Source of the DNA: Spirochaetaceae bacterium
GTDB lineage: Bacteria; Spirochaetota; Spirochaetia; Treponematales; Breznakiellaceae
Direction of reading: 5' to 3'
Length of the DNA stretch: 54,924 nucleotides
NCBI GenBank assembly: GCA_031281945.1
Contig: JAITER010000074.1
Span: 1 to 54,924, forward strand
This document shows positions 43,206 to 52,253 of the stretch, piece by piece (position 1 is the stretch's first letter; each line of letters begins with the position of its first letter). The position numbers were made by a program, and so were the translations under genes. Below the pieces are notes generated by a model. It saw only the letters and a list, made by a program, of their open reading frames with translations. It was not told the DNA's origin and ran no database searches.

Positions 43206-45011
43206 ATGCAAAACCGTACTATACCCATTAGATCTGAAGTTGACGAAAAAGACCGCTGGGATCTTTCAAAATTATATCCAAACGATGACGCATGGAATAC
43301 AGACCTTGCAAAATACGAAAAGCTTTCAAAAAAAATAGCGCTTTACAAAGGAACTCTGGGCGCTTCCGCAAAGGCTTTGGCCGAATACCTTGATTTTGCC
43401 GAAGAACTGGGCCTTTTGGAAGAAAGGCTTTCGTATTACGCCGAACTGCGCCAGTGCGAAGACGAAGGCTCTGACGCCGCCCGCTCCATGACTGGGCGTT
43501 TTGTGATAATAGCTTCCCATGTAAACGCGGAAAGCGCGTGGGCCGCGCCGGAAATCCAGGGGATTCCAGATGAGCGCGTCTTTTCATTTCTTAAAGAAGA
43601 CTGCCTAAAAAACTATAAAGTATATTTAGAAAAACTTTTGCGTTTTAAACCCTATATTCTGAGTGAAAAAGAAGAACGGATTATAGCGATGCAAAGAGAA
43701 GCTTGCGGTTTGCCGTCCGAGGCTTTTTCCGTCCTTACTAACGTAGACTTTGATTTTGGCGCGGTGAATACGGATGGCGGAATGCAGCCGCTAACCCAGT
43801 CCACCTGGCAGGTTTTTATGGAACATAAAAACCGTTCTTTGCGCGAAACCGCCTGGAAGCAGTTTTATAACGTGTTTTCCGCCCACAAGACCGCATTAGC
43901 CGCCCTTTACGCCGGATCGGTAAAGCAGGACGCCGTGTCGGCGCGCATACGCGGTTTTGAATCGGCCAGGGCTTCGGCGCTTTTCCCTGATAATGTAAAA
44001 CTGGAAGTGTACGACAATTTAATCGCCTCTGTTAACGCGAATTTGGCGCCGTTGCACAGGTATTACAACTTGCGCCGCCGCTCGCTGGGCCTTAACAAAC
44101 TGGCTCACTGGGATGTTTACGTTCCAATTACGCAAACCGCCGAAAAAAACACTTGCTGGGAAGAAGCGGTAACCCTTGTTTCGGACGCGCTGGCCCCGCT
44201 CGGCGAGGAATATACCGGAGTTTTACGCGCCGGACTTATGGGCCGCTGGGCCGACCGTTACGAAAACAAAGGCAAACGCAGCGGGGCTTTTTCCGCCGGA
44301 AGTTTTTCCGCCGAACCTTATATTTTAATGAACTACAAAACGGATTCCGTAAGGGATATTTTTACGATGGCGCACGAAGGCGGCCATTCTATGCATTCGT
44401 GGTATTCGGCGCGATCCAACCCGTTTATGAGCTATTCTTATACAATTTTTGAAGCGGAAGTAGCCAGTACGTTTAACGAAGAGCTTTTATTCCGGCATCT
44501 GTTAAAAAACGCGCCGGACGGCGAATTCCGCGCCGCCATTATAGGCAAACGCATTGACGACATACTGGCCACTTTGTACCGCCAAACAATGTTCGCCGAA
44601 TTTGAAAAAAACACGCACGCTTTGGAAGAGAGCGGCGAAGCTCTTACCGTGGACGTGTTGCGCGGCGAGTACCGCAAGTTGCTGGAAAAATATTTTGGCG
44701 GCGATATGGAGCTGGACGCGCTTTCCGACCTGGAAGGATTGCGCATACCGCATTTTTACCGCGCTTTTTATGTTTACAAGTACGCGACCGGAATTTCGGC
44801 GTCTCTTGCGCTGGCGGAAAGGGTGCTTGGCGGCGGCGAAAAAGAAAAAGAGGATTATTTTACTTTTCTTAAATCCGGCGGTTCGCGCTTCCCTATCGAT
44901 TCTCTTAAAGCGGCCGGCGTTGATATGTCGTCGCCGGACCCTGTAAACGCCGCTTGCAAACGGTTTGACGCCCTTGTAAGCGAGTTAGAGAAAGCGATGC
45001 GGCTTGAATAA
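43206..45011 (+). CDS. pepF: Oligoendopeptidase F
   Basis: A 601-residue M3-family zinc peptidase cleaving short peptides in the cytoplasm. The zinc motif HEGGH is at residues 390-394, with the third ligand in EAEVASTFNE (E416/E418 region). The N-terminal helical domain and LDRE-free length match PepF (about 600). TAAAAT (43194-43199) ends 6 nt before the ATG and there is no ribosome site. Confidence 0.95.
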   Translation: MQNRTIPIRSEVDEKDRWDLSKLYPNDDAWNTDLAKYEKLSKKIALYKGTLGASAKALAEYLDFAEELGLLEERLSYYAELRQCEDEGSDAARSMTGRFVIIASHVNAESAWAAPEIQGIPDERVFSFLKEDCLKNYKVYLEKLLRFKPYILSEKEERIIAMQREACGLPSEAFSVLTNVDFDFGAVNTDGGMQPLTQSTWQVFMEHKNRSLRETAWKQFYNVFSAHKTALAALYAGSVKQDAVSARIRGFESARASALFPDNVKLEVYDNLIASVNANLAPLHRYYNLRRRSLGLNKLAHWDVYVPITQTAEKNTCWEEAVTLVSDALAPLGEEYTGVLRAGLMGRWADRYENKGKRSGAFSAGSFSAEPYILMNYKTDSVRDIFTMAHEGGHSMHSWYSARSNPFMSYSYTIFEAEVASTFNEELLFRHLLKNAPDGEFRAAIIGKRIDDILATLYRQTMFAEFEKNTHALEESGEALTVDVLRGEYRKLLEKYFGGDMELDALSDLEGLRIPHFYRAFYVYKYATGISASLALAERVLGGGEKEKEDYFTFLKSGGSRFPIDSLKAAGVDMSSPDPVNAACKRFDALVSELEKAMRLE

Positions 45012-45092
45012 AACCCGTGTTTGTAAAGGCGCGGCGGGGGCGGCGGAAAAGCCGCTTTAGCGGGTTGTAAGCGGGCGGAGCCGGCGGAAAAG

Positions 45093-45105
45093 CCCCCCCC
45101 CTCCC
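45093..45105 (+). repeat. C9 tract before radA
   Basis: Nine C (45093-45101), a T, then three C, about 70 nt upstream of the radA start and outside any ORF I accept. Confidence 0.6.
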
Positions 45106-45175
45106 ATAAGTTAAGGTGAATGCCGAGCCGCATTTAAAGCGTCTTCTTTGCGGAACAAATTGCCAGTTTAAAAAT

Positions 45176-46510
45176 ATGACCAAATCAAAAAAAATAAAAA
45201 CTACTGTTTTTAGGTGCGGCGTCTGTTCGCACGAAGAAGCAAAATGGCTGGGACGCTGCCCGTCTTGCGGGGAATGGAACACCCTTGTAGAGACGGCTGT
45301 AAGCGCGGGGGAAGCGGCTTATACAATAAGAGGTGGGCGGCGCATTCCAAAATCCATGCCGCTGGAAGGCGTAAGCGGCGAGGAAGGATTTAGGTTTTCC
45401 TGCGGGATTCCTGAACTTGATTCCGTGCTGGGCGGCGGCGTTATGCGGCGATCTGTGGTTTTGGTTGGAGGCGAGCCTGGAATAGGCAAATCCACCCTTC
45501 TTTTACAGGCCGCTTCTCTTGCGCGTGTAAAAGGGCGGGTTTTGTATGTTTCCGGCGAGGAGGCGGCGGGGCAAATAAAGATGCGCGCCGAAAGACTCGG
45601 CCTTAACTGTAAAAACATAGAAATCTTTTGTTCCGGCGTTCTTTCCGAAATTGAAACCGTTTTGGATGCGGTAAAACCAGTTTTGGTGATTATAGACTCA
45701 GCGCAAACTTTATACTCGCCGGACGCCGGCCTTGCTCCGGGAACCGTGAATCAAATGAAATTTTGCGTGTTTGAGGTAATAAACTGGACGAAAGAACACG
45801 ATGCGGCGCTCTTTTTTTCGGCCCATGTTACAAAAGAAGGGATGATAGCCGGGCCCAGAACCGTAGAACACATGGTGGACGCAGTTTTGTACTTTGAGCA
45901 GAATGATGGTGAAAACCGTTTTTTACGGGCGGTGAAAAACCGCTTTGGCTCTGTGGACGAGATAGGCATCTTTACTATGACCGAAACCGGCTTAAAGGCG
46001 GTTCCTGACCCGGCGGCGCTGTTCCTGGTTAGGCGCGAAAACCAGCTTCCTGCCGGAGTCGCCACCGCCGCCGTGCTGGAAGGCAGCCGTTGCCTGCTGG
46101 TGGAAATACAGGCGCTTACAGTAGGCGCCAAGGGCGCTGTAAGCCGCGTTTTTTCCGACAAAATTGACGGGGCGCGGGTTTCCCGCATTGCGGCCACTTT
46201 GGAAAAAAGCTTGAATTTACGGCTTGGAGACCAGGACGTCTATGTTAATGTGGCCGGCGGTATACGTTTGCGCGAAGTAGGGCTGGATTTAGCGCTCGCC
46301 GCAAGCATTTATTCGGCGAGAACCGGTTTGCCATTGCCTTATTCCAGCGCCGTCTGCGGGGAACTTACTTTAGCCGCGGAGGTGATGCCCGTAAAGCGGC
46401 TTGAAGGCAGAATCAAAACCGCCGCAAGTTTGGGCTTTAACCTTTTTGTGGGGCCGAATTCCGCAAAAAATCTAAAAGAAGCGATAGCCGCCCTGTTTAG
46501 CGCAAAGTAA
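45176..46510 (+). CDS. radA: DNA repair protein RadA
   Basis: A 444-residue protein for recombination intermediate processing. I start at the ATG at 45176; a longer frame (45116) adds 20 non-family residues. The C4 zinc finger is FRCGVCSHEEAKWLGRCPSCGEW, near residues 10-31. The P-loop GEPGIGKST is at 99-107. RadA-specific KNRFGSVDEIG follows near 265. The C-terminal Lon-protease-like domain (VAGGIRLREVGLDLALAASIYSA) lacks protease function, as in the family. Confidence 0.96.
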   Translation: MTKSKKIKTTVFRCGVCSHEEAKWLGRCPSCGEWNTLVETAVSAGEAAYTIRGGRRIPKSMPLEGVSGEEGFRFSCGIPELDSVLGGGVMRRSVVLVGGEPGIGKSTLLLQAASLARVKGRVLYVSGEEAAGQIKMRAERLGLNCKNIEIFCSGVLSEIETVLDAVKPVLVIIDSAQTLYSPDAGLAPGTVNQMKFCVFEVINWTKEHDAALFFSAHVTKEGMIAGPRTVEHMVDAVLYFEQNDGENRFLRAVKNRFGSVDEIGIFTMTETGLKAVPDPAALFLVRRENQLPAGVATAAVLEGSRCLLVEIQALTVGAKGAVSRVFSDKIDGARVSRIAATLEKSLNLRLGDQDVYVNVAGGIRLREVGLDLALAASIYSARTGLPLPYSSAVCGELTLAAEVMPVKRLEGRIKTAASLGFNLFVGPNSAKNLKEAIAALFSAK

Positions 46511-46516
46511 TCGTTT

Positions 46517-47290
46517 TTAGCGCCAGGACGCAAGGCGTTCCGCGGCCAGGGCGCAGGCGCTTATGCAGGCTGTTTCCGTGCGCAACGCCCGCTCGCCCAT
46601 GGAAACAAGGGTGAAACCGCCCGCTTCAAGGGCGTCCCGCTCGCTTTCCGACCATCCCCTTTCCGGCCCGACCGCGATGACGGCGGCGGCGAAACCCCGC
46701 CTTATTTCCGAAAAAGAACGGCTTGGCCGCGCATTGTCGCAAGCCGCCAAAAGCGCGCCGCCGTATGTGTTTTTTTCCCGCGCCGCGTCTTGTTGCGGGC
46801 CGCTCCAAAAAACCGCGTCCTTAATCCAGGATTCCAGGCTGTCAAAAACACGCAGTAGCGGGGGCGACGTTCCCCTGCTTTGGACGAGGCCTTCGTTTAT
46901 GGCCGCCTGAGCGCCTCCGTCTTTTAACAGATTGGTTTTTCTGTAATTTTCATCCCCTAGCTCTGTTTCTAAAAGGTCTATTTGCGCGGCGCCGAAACTG
47001 CTTGCGTCCCGTAAAAGCCGGCGTAATTGTATGGGGCGCGGGAAGCCCACCCCCAGCCTAAGCGGCAGGAGCGGCTTTGGCGGGCGGGTAAGTTCCAGGG
47101 TGAAAAAAACGTCTCCTTCCGGGGATACGGCTTTTATGCGTCCCGTTCCCGTGTTTCCTCCCAAGACGCCCGCTTCGAAAAAGTCGCCTTCGGTTTTTTT
47201 AAGATTTTTTAGAAGGCTTTTCGCCCGCGCGTCTTTGCCGTTTAACGGGCGGTTTGTTTCTTCCAGGCTGGAAAAAAGAACAAGATTCAT
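46517..47290 (-). CDS. rsmE: 16S rRNA (uracil-1498-N3)-methyltransferase
   Basis: A 257-residue SPOUT-fold methyltransferase. Family motifs are AVGPERGWSESERDAL, then FTLVSMGERALRTETA, forming the SAM-binding knot. It begins 3 nt after the TPR gene stop and converges on radA with a 6-nt gap. The N-terminal PUA-like part begins MNLVLFSS. Confidence 0.93.
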   Translation of the reverse strand: MNLVLFSSLEETNRPLNGKDARAKSLLKNLKKTEGDFFEAGVLGGNTGTGRIKAVSPEGDVFFTLELTRPPKPLLPLRLGVGFPRPIQLRRLLRDASSFGAAQIDLLETELGDENYRKTNLLKDGGAQAAINEGLVQSRGTSPPLLRVFDSLESWIKDAVFWSGPQQDAAREKNTYGGALLAACDNARPSRSFSEIRRGFAAAVIAVGPERGWSESERDALEAGGFTLVSMGERALRTETACISACALAAERLASWR

Positions 47291-47293
47291 TTT

Positions 47294-49300
47294 TTAACGT
47301 AAACTCCGTAGAAGCGATCTTAATTCGGGGTCTTTTACGGTTTCCACAGCTGTGTTTTTAGTTTCGCCTTCTTTGGGGGCTTGTTCAAAAATTTCATCTC
47401 CCGCGGCTATTGAATCAAAAAAACCTGAGCGTTCCAGGTCGCCGCCGGAAATAAGCTCGTCTATATTCTTAACGGTAAAGGTTCCGGTTACGTCTTGCGG
47501 CAGGTATTTTATTCCCACCCCTTCGTTGCTGATTTCGGCTTTTCCGGCTTTAACCACATTAAAAACGGCGTTTTCGGCTATTTTGTCAAAACGCCCCTTG
47601 TCTATAACGCCTTTTCCCGCGTCTCTGCGCAACAAGACGGCGCGAAACGGCAACGCAGCTGATATTTGGTCTACCAAAGTTTTACTTGCGCCGCGCAACC
47701 GGTCCGCCCCGGCGCGGAATACATTAAAAGAAGCCGCTTTGGAGCCGGTTCTTGAAACGTACATTTCCGCGTTTATTGATATATCGCGTTCATTTTCGGC
47801 TACGGATAAAACTATGAAATAATCGGCCTTGATTTCCCTCGCCGCGCGGAAAGCGGCTGAAAAAGATTCCCGTTTTATTGGAACGTCCATCACGCTAAAA
47901 TTCCGGTTGTGAACGCTTATATCTTTTATGTACGTGGAAACAATATAAGCCGCGTCCGCGTGATAAAATGAGGATTGTCCGGCGACTGAAAAGACGGCCG
48001 CATTCCAATGCGGTTTAATTTCGGAAGCGTCCACGGGATTTTGCGCGGCGAAGCTTGTCCGCAAAAGCGCGGTGTAGGTTTCTACGGCGTCGTTTACGGC
48101 TTTGTTCGCCTTGCCGGTTTCGTTTTGAATAAAAAGCATTTCGTCCAAATATTTCTGTTTATAGCCCTGCAAAAGCAGTATTTCCGCGTAATCCGCGCGT
48201 TGTTCCGCGTATGGGTTTATTCGCAAACCTCTTCTGTATTCAAAAAGGGCGTCTTCGTAAAGTTTACGCTGTTTGTATTGCGACGCCCTGGAGAAATGCC
48301 AGGCGGCCCAGCGGGCGCGTTCCGGACTTTCCACCCCGGTTTCGCGCAAAAGTGATTCTTCCAGAGCGGCGCGGGACCATTCATCGCCTGAGTCTATTCC
48401 AAGCGCGACCGCGAAAGAACGCCGTCCTTCGTCTCCTCTATCCAGCCGCGTCAGCGCCATGCCGCGTAAAAACCAGGCGCCGGAATTGTTCCGGTTTTCT
48501 GATATGGCGGCGTCCGTTAAAAGTATGGTTTCGTTATAGTCGCCGTTTTGGTAGCGTAAGGAGGCCAGCAAGTCTCTGGCTTCCTGGAAATTCGGTTTTT
48601 GATTGACTACGTTTTCCGCGTCTTCTATAGCCTCGCGTATTTGTCCGGCGCGGGCTTTAAGATAGCTTGCGTAGTAAGAAACGCGGTAGTCGCCGGGGTG
48701 CGCTTTTTGCGCCCGTTTTATGTAGTCCATGGAAGCCGCGGAGTCGCCAAGCGAACCCGTAACCAAAGCCAGAGATATTAAAAGCCGGCGGTCTTGCGGG
48801 TATAAACGCGCCGCCTCGCGGTAACGGCGCACCGCTTCGCCTGTTCTGCCGTTTGCTACGTCAAGTTCCGCGGCGGCGAACAGGGCTTTACGGTTGTAAG
48901 GCTCCTGTTTAAGCACGCCGGCGATTATAGGTTCCGCGGCGTCCAGGCGGCCCATAGCTATTAATATAAACGCCTCCAGATTTGCGGCGTCTGTAGACAA
49001 TCTGGAAAGGCTTTTTGCTTTTAGCGCCCAGTTTAGCGCTTCGTCGTATTCCGCGAGTTCGTAGTAACATTCCGCAAGCGAGTAGGCGGCTCCGGCGTGG
49101 GCCCCGTTGTATTTTAACGCTTCTAAAAAAGCTTCCGCCGCGCCGTACCAGTCTTCTTCCGCCGCGAAATTCAACCCTTTGTTATACGAGCTTTCCGCCG
49201 CGGGCGCGTCGAGGGTTGTTTGCGCGGATAAAGCCGCGGTTATGCAGAAGACCGTTAAAAGCAAGCTGATTTGCTGTAAAAAGCGGGTGTTGCGGCTCAT
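47294..49300 (-). CDS. Secreted TPR-repeat protein
   Basis: A 668-residue protein. I start at 49300, where a signal peptide begins (RFLQQISLLLTVFCITAALSAQ); a 35-codon upstream extension has no such character. Residues of about 30-400 are tetratricopeptide repeats (SYNKGLNFAAEEDWYGAAEAFLEAL, AYSLAECYYELAEYDEALNWA). From 450 to 620 lies a mixed domain (YFIVLSVAENERDISINAEMYV). Probably periplasmic and a scaffold for protein complexes. TATAAT (49315-49310) ends 9 nt before the ATG, allowing at most a very short leader. Confidence 0.75.
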   Translation of the reverse strand: MSRNTRFLQQISLLLTVFCITAALSAQTTLDAPAAESSYNKGLNFAAEEDWYGAAEAFLEALKYNGAHAGAAYSLAECYYELAEYDEALNWALKAKSLSRLSTDAANLEAFILIAMGRLDAAEPIIAGVLKQEPYNRKALFAAAELDVANGRTGEAVRRYREAARLYPQDRRLLISLALVTGSLGDSAASMDYIKRAQKAHPGDYRVSYYASYLKARAGQIREAIEDAENVVNQKPNFQEARDLLASLRYQNGDYNETILLTDAAISENRNNSGAWFLRGMALTRLDRGDEGRRSFAVALGIDSGDEWSRAALEESLLRETGVESPERARWAAWHFSRASQYKQRKLYEDALFEYRRGLRINPYAEQRADYAEILLLQGYKQKYLDEMLFIQNETGKANKAVNDAVETYTALLRTSFAAQNPVDASEIKPHWNAAVFSVAGQSSFYHADAAYIVSTYIKDISVHNRNFSVMDVPIKRESFSAAFRAAREIKADYFIVLSVAENERDISINAEMYVSRTGSKAASFNVFRAGADRLRGASKTLVDQISAALPFRAVLLRRDAGKGVIDKGRFDKIAENAVFNVVKAGKAEISNEGVGIKYLPQDVTGTFTVKNIDELISGGDLERSGFFDSIAAGDEIFEQAPKEGETKNTAVETVKDPELRSLLRSLR

Positions 49301-49452
49301 TTTACGCGAATTATACAATTTTACCCCTGTTTGTGGGAATGTGCTTTTAACGGCGCGGGTTTTAACAAAAACGTTGCGGGGCGTTGCGCGGGTTTTAAGC
49401 CGCAAAACGGTGGAATTTGAGGGCTTTAGGGCGAGCCTGCGGAAAGGTTTGG

Positions 49453-51822
49453 TTAGCGTTTATTTAAAATTTTACTGATAAGGTTTTTTAATTCCGGGTT
49501 GGTTCCCGCGTCATCCAGGCTGGAAAGGGTTTTTTTTTCGATGTAATGGATTCCATCTTGTTCCATGATGATTTCGTCCGCCGTTTCTTCTTCTACCAGG
49601 TCTTCTCTAAAAGGCTCCATTGCGGCGGAAGATATGGAGCCGTCTCGTCTTACCGGTATAAAGTCGTCGATTGGCGAAGATATGTCTATATCAAAGTTGA
49701 TAAATTCTTCTTCGGATTGATGTTTTGGCGGGCTTAAATCGATTTGTTTTGCAATCTTGTTTATGTCCGTGCCTTTGTGCGGATTCTCGAAAGTGTAAAT
49801 AGGCCCTTTAATTGGGGCGTTTGCGGCGTATTTTAGGTCGTCTTTTGTAACTTCTTCAAAGTTCTCCACATCCTCCGCATCAAACGAATCGTCATTTAAA
49901 TCCTCCGGCGGCTGAGGCTTGGCGGGTTGGTCTGGCGCCTCCTCCAGTTCCTCCAGGCCGTCGTCCTCCGGCGGCGGCTGAACGCTTCCGCCTGTAGCGG
50001 CGGGTTTTCCGGTTAAGCCGCCGGAGGACGACGGGGAAGGCCCGGCGTTGAATTCCCCGTAATCCAGGCGGCTTATTGAAAGGCCGTCTAAATCCGCTTT
50101 TTCGTAGTCTTCCAGTTTTTCCAGGGGTTCCGGGTCTTCAATGTCAACGGCTTCGGCTATCAGATCGCCGTAATTTAGGACGGCGGCGCTGTTTTGCGGC
50201 GGTTCCGGCGGCGGCGGCTTTCCGTGCTTGTGTTTTGGGGCGTTTTCGGCGAAAGGATCTTCCGCCAGTATATCCGGCAACTTTGTGTAGGCGGCTTTGG
50301 CTTTTTCGTCAGTTTTTTTGATGTTTATTTCGGATATAACCGCCTGTTTTAATTGTTGTTTAGCCATATCGGAAAGCCGCTGTTTCTCCGAGTCTTCCAA
50401 AGCGTTCCACCCGTCCGGTTTTTCCGCTTCCGTTGTAAAACTTTTTTCCGGATCTTCCGTTTTTTCATCTCCCCGCGATTTTTTTCGGGAGGCGCTTTTT
50501 GAGGTTTGTGAGTTTTGCGAAATTTGATTGGCGTTTAAATAATCCGGCAATAAAGCGCCTGTCGCGTCTAAAATACGGTTTAGTATATTTTCTAATTTTT
50601 CATCATCTTTTTCAGGAATTTCTCTCCGGCCTATGGCTGTAAGCAAATCGTTCCAGGATTTATCAAAAAAAGAATCTATATAGGCGTCCGTTTCCGAGCC
50701 TTTTTTTACGCGGACGCCGCGCCTAAGTTCGCGGAGTATTTCTTCGCGGCGCTGTTCAAGCTCCCATTGCCATTTAAGCCAGTCCTTATCGCCTTTTATT
50801 TCGTAATATTCTTCGATAAGGGCTACTTGCAGCGCTTTTAGCCGTGTTTGAATTAATACAACGGGGTCTTGTTTTATGTTGAACAGCAAGAAAAAAATGA
50901 TGAACATGGTGAATGCGGCGGAGAAAACCACTATCAACTTCATTGGCGGGGAAAATTCAAAAATCTTTTCGTCTACAAGCCGCCCCGTATAAAAGCCGCT
51001 TGCCGTTTGTTCCGAGATAAGCGCGAAGGAATCCTCGTTTTTGCTGGATATAAGGTTGAAGTCAAGGTTGCCGCCGCGCCAAACGGCTGATATTTGGCTT
51101 TTTATTTCCGCCGCCCCGGTCGCCGGAAGCCCTATAACAACGCCTTGCGGGCTGCTAATGATAGACATCGAGTCGCCTTGTTTTACCGTAGCGGCTCCAT
51201 GATAGCCAAGTATATAATCGACTATGGCGCTGGCGGAAATCGAAAATACCGCTATCCCCCGGTAGACGTCAAGCGCGTCATAAAATGGCAGATAAAACAA
51301 GATTTGCCCGCCGGATTCCTCAAACCGTATTTCGGGAGAGAATTCATTTCCCGAAGTTATTCTTTCTCCCAGCGGTATGTAGCCGGAGGCCTCATAATAA
51401 TTTATATAAGCGATGGAATTGCTGTCCTGGCGTAAAACATCCGCGCGGTCGGTTGAGTAATGAATCCTCATGCCGGACGGGTCTAGAAAACGCGCTCGCT
51501 GAAACCCGTTCGTGGAAGACATAAGAGAACCAAGGATGCGGCTGCGTTCATAAATTGATTCTTTTGTTTGGTCTAACAGAAAGCTTTCAGTTACGGCCGG
51601 CTTTTGAAGCGTTTGCAAAAATAGAGTTTGCAGTTCCGTAAAATAGCTTTCGATGATTTTCGCGTTTGTTTTCATCTCCTGTTGTATGCGCGAAACAACG
51701 GCCGGGTCGTAAAAACGCACCTCTAAAAAATTAAAAATGTGTGTAAACGCAAGTATGGCGAAACAGGAAGAAATGAGGACTGTTAAAAGCAGGCTTAAAG
51801 CAATTTTTCTGGCGGGACTCAC
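49453..51822 (-). CDS. Membrane protein with extracytoplasmic sensor-like domain and long acidic tail
   Basis: A 789-residue protein from the GTG at 51822; the frame is open to a TTG at 52035, so the start is uncertain. A membrane helix lies at about 5-30 (LSLLLTVLISSCFAILAF). A 260-residue periplasmic region with Cache-like wording (YERSRILGSLMSSTNGFQRARFLDPSGMR, GQILFYLPFYDALDVYRGIAVFSISA) precedes a second helix near 300 (IVVFSAAFTMFIIFFLLF). The cytoplasmic part is charged, then Pro/Glu/Asp-rich. No kinase, methyl-accepting or cyclase domain is recognisable, so the output is unknown. Treponemes contain proteins of this layout. Confidence 0.55.
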   Translation of the reverse strand: MSPARKIALSLLLTVLISSCFAILAFTHIFNFLEVRFYDPAVVSRIQQEMKTNAKIIESYFTELQTLFLQTLQKPAVTESFLLDQTKESIYERSRILGSLMSSTNGFQRARFLDPSGMRIHYSTDRADVLRQDSNSIAYINYYEASGYIPLGERITSGNEFSPEIRFEESGGQILFYLPFYDALDVYRGIAVFSISASAIVDYILGYHGAATVKQGDSMSIISSPQGVVIGLPATGAAEIKSQISAVWRGGNLDFNLISSKNEDSFALISEQTASGFYTGRLVDEKIFEFSPPMKLIVVFSAAFTMFIIFFLLFNIKQDPVVLIQTRLKALQVALIEEYYEIKGDKDWLKWQWELEQRREEILRELRRGVRVKKGSETDAYIDSFFDKSWNDLLTAIGRREIPEKDDEKLENILNRILDATGALLPDYLNANQISQNSQTSKSASRKKSRGDEKTEDPEKSFTTEAEKPDGWNALEDSEKQRLSDMAKQQLKQAVISEINIKKTDEKAKAAYTKLPDILAEDPFAENAPKHKHGKPPPPEPPQNSAAVLNYGDLIAEAVDIEDPEPLEKLEDYEKADLDGLSISRLDYGEFNAGPSPSSSGGLTGKPAATGGSVQPPPEDDGLEELEEAPDQPAKPQPPEDLNDDSFDAEDVENFEEVTKDDLKYAANAPIKGPIYTFENPHKGTDINKIAKQIDLSPPKHQSEEEFINFDIDISSPIDDFIPVRRDGSISSAAMEPFREDLVEEETADEIIMEQDGIHYIEKKTLSSLDDAGTNPELKNLISKILNKR

Positions 51823-51940
51823 TTTTTGTTCACTTATAGAAATCTTGTTATTAGACTTGCCCTGTAACCGGGCGTTCAAGTCTATCGGGATTATCCAGCA
51901 AGCAAGCGGTTTGTTGGATAGCTCTGTTAAACGTGAGCTA

Positions 51941-51969
51941 TGATAACAAAACAGCGCGGTTTTATCAAC
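51941..51969 (-). promoter_or_regulatory. Promoter of the sensor-like membrane protein gene
   Basis: Minus strand TTGATA (51969-51964), 17-nt spacer, TATCAT (51946-51941). Transcription would begin near 51934, downstream of the TTG at 52035, which supports a later start codon such as the GTG at 51822. Confidence 0.5.
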
Positions 51970-52129
51970 TTGTAAAGTTTTGGCCGCGCGCCCCTGTTGT
52001 AAATCGAAAATGTATATTTTATAAGGAATTAACAACTTTCGGACGGGCGTGTATGTTCATGGAAGCCGTATTTGGCGCCCGCCCCCAAAGCCGGCGCCCA
52101 AACTGCGTTTGCGGCTTTGCGGACGGGCG

Positions 52130-52203
52130 TTGCGGTTTCGCAAGGCTTTAGTCTTTCAAAACCGCAATAGCCTGTCAAAACCAACCGCGTTTTGGAACAG
52201 GCT
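52130..52203 (-). terminator. Hairpins after pyrC
   Basis: TTGCGGTTT (52130-52138) pairs with AAACCGCAA (52059 offset: 52159-52167), and AGCCTGT (52169-52175) pairs with ACAGGCT (52197-52203). Both lie within 120 nt downstream of the pyrC stop and could end its transcript, though no T-run follows. Confidence 0.4.
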
Positions 52204-52253
52204 CAATTCTCCGTTCCCGCGTTTGTTTAACGTTCTTTCCGCAAGGCCGGCGT

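Noticed and set aside
45093-45105. C9 tract before radA as a phase-variation switch
   Set aside because: Short, interrupted, not between recognisable promoter elements, and radA is an unlikely target.
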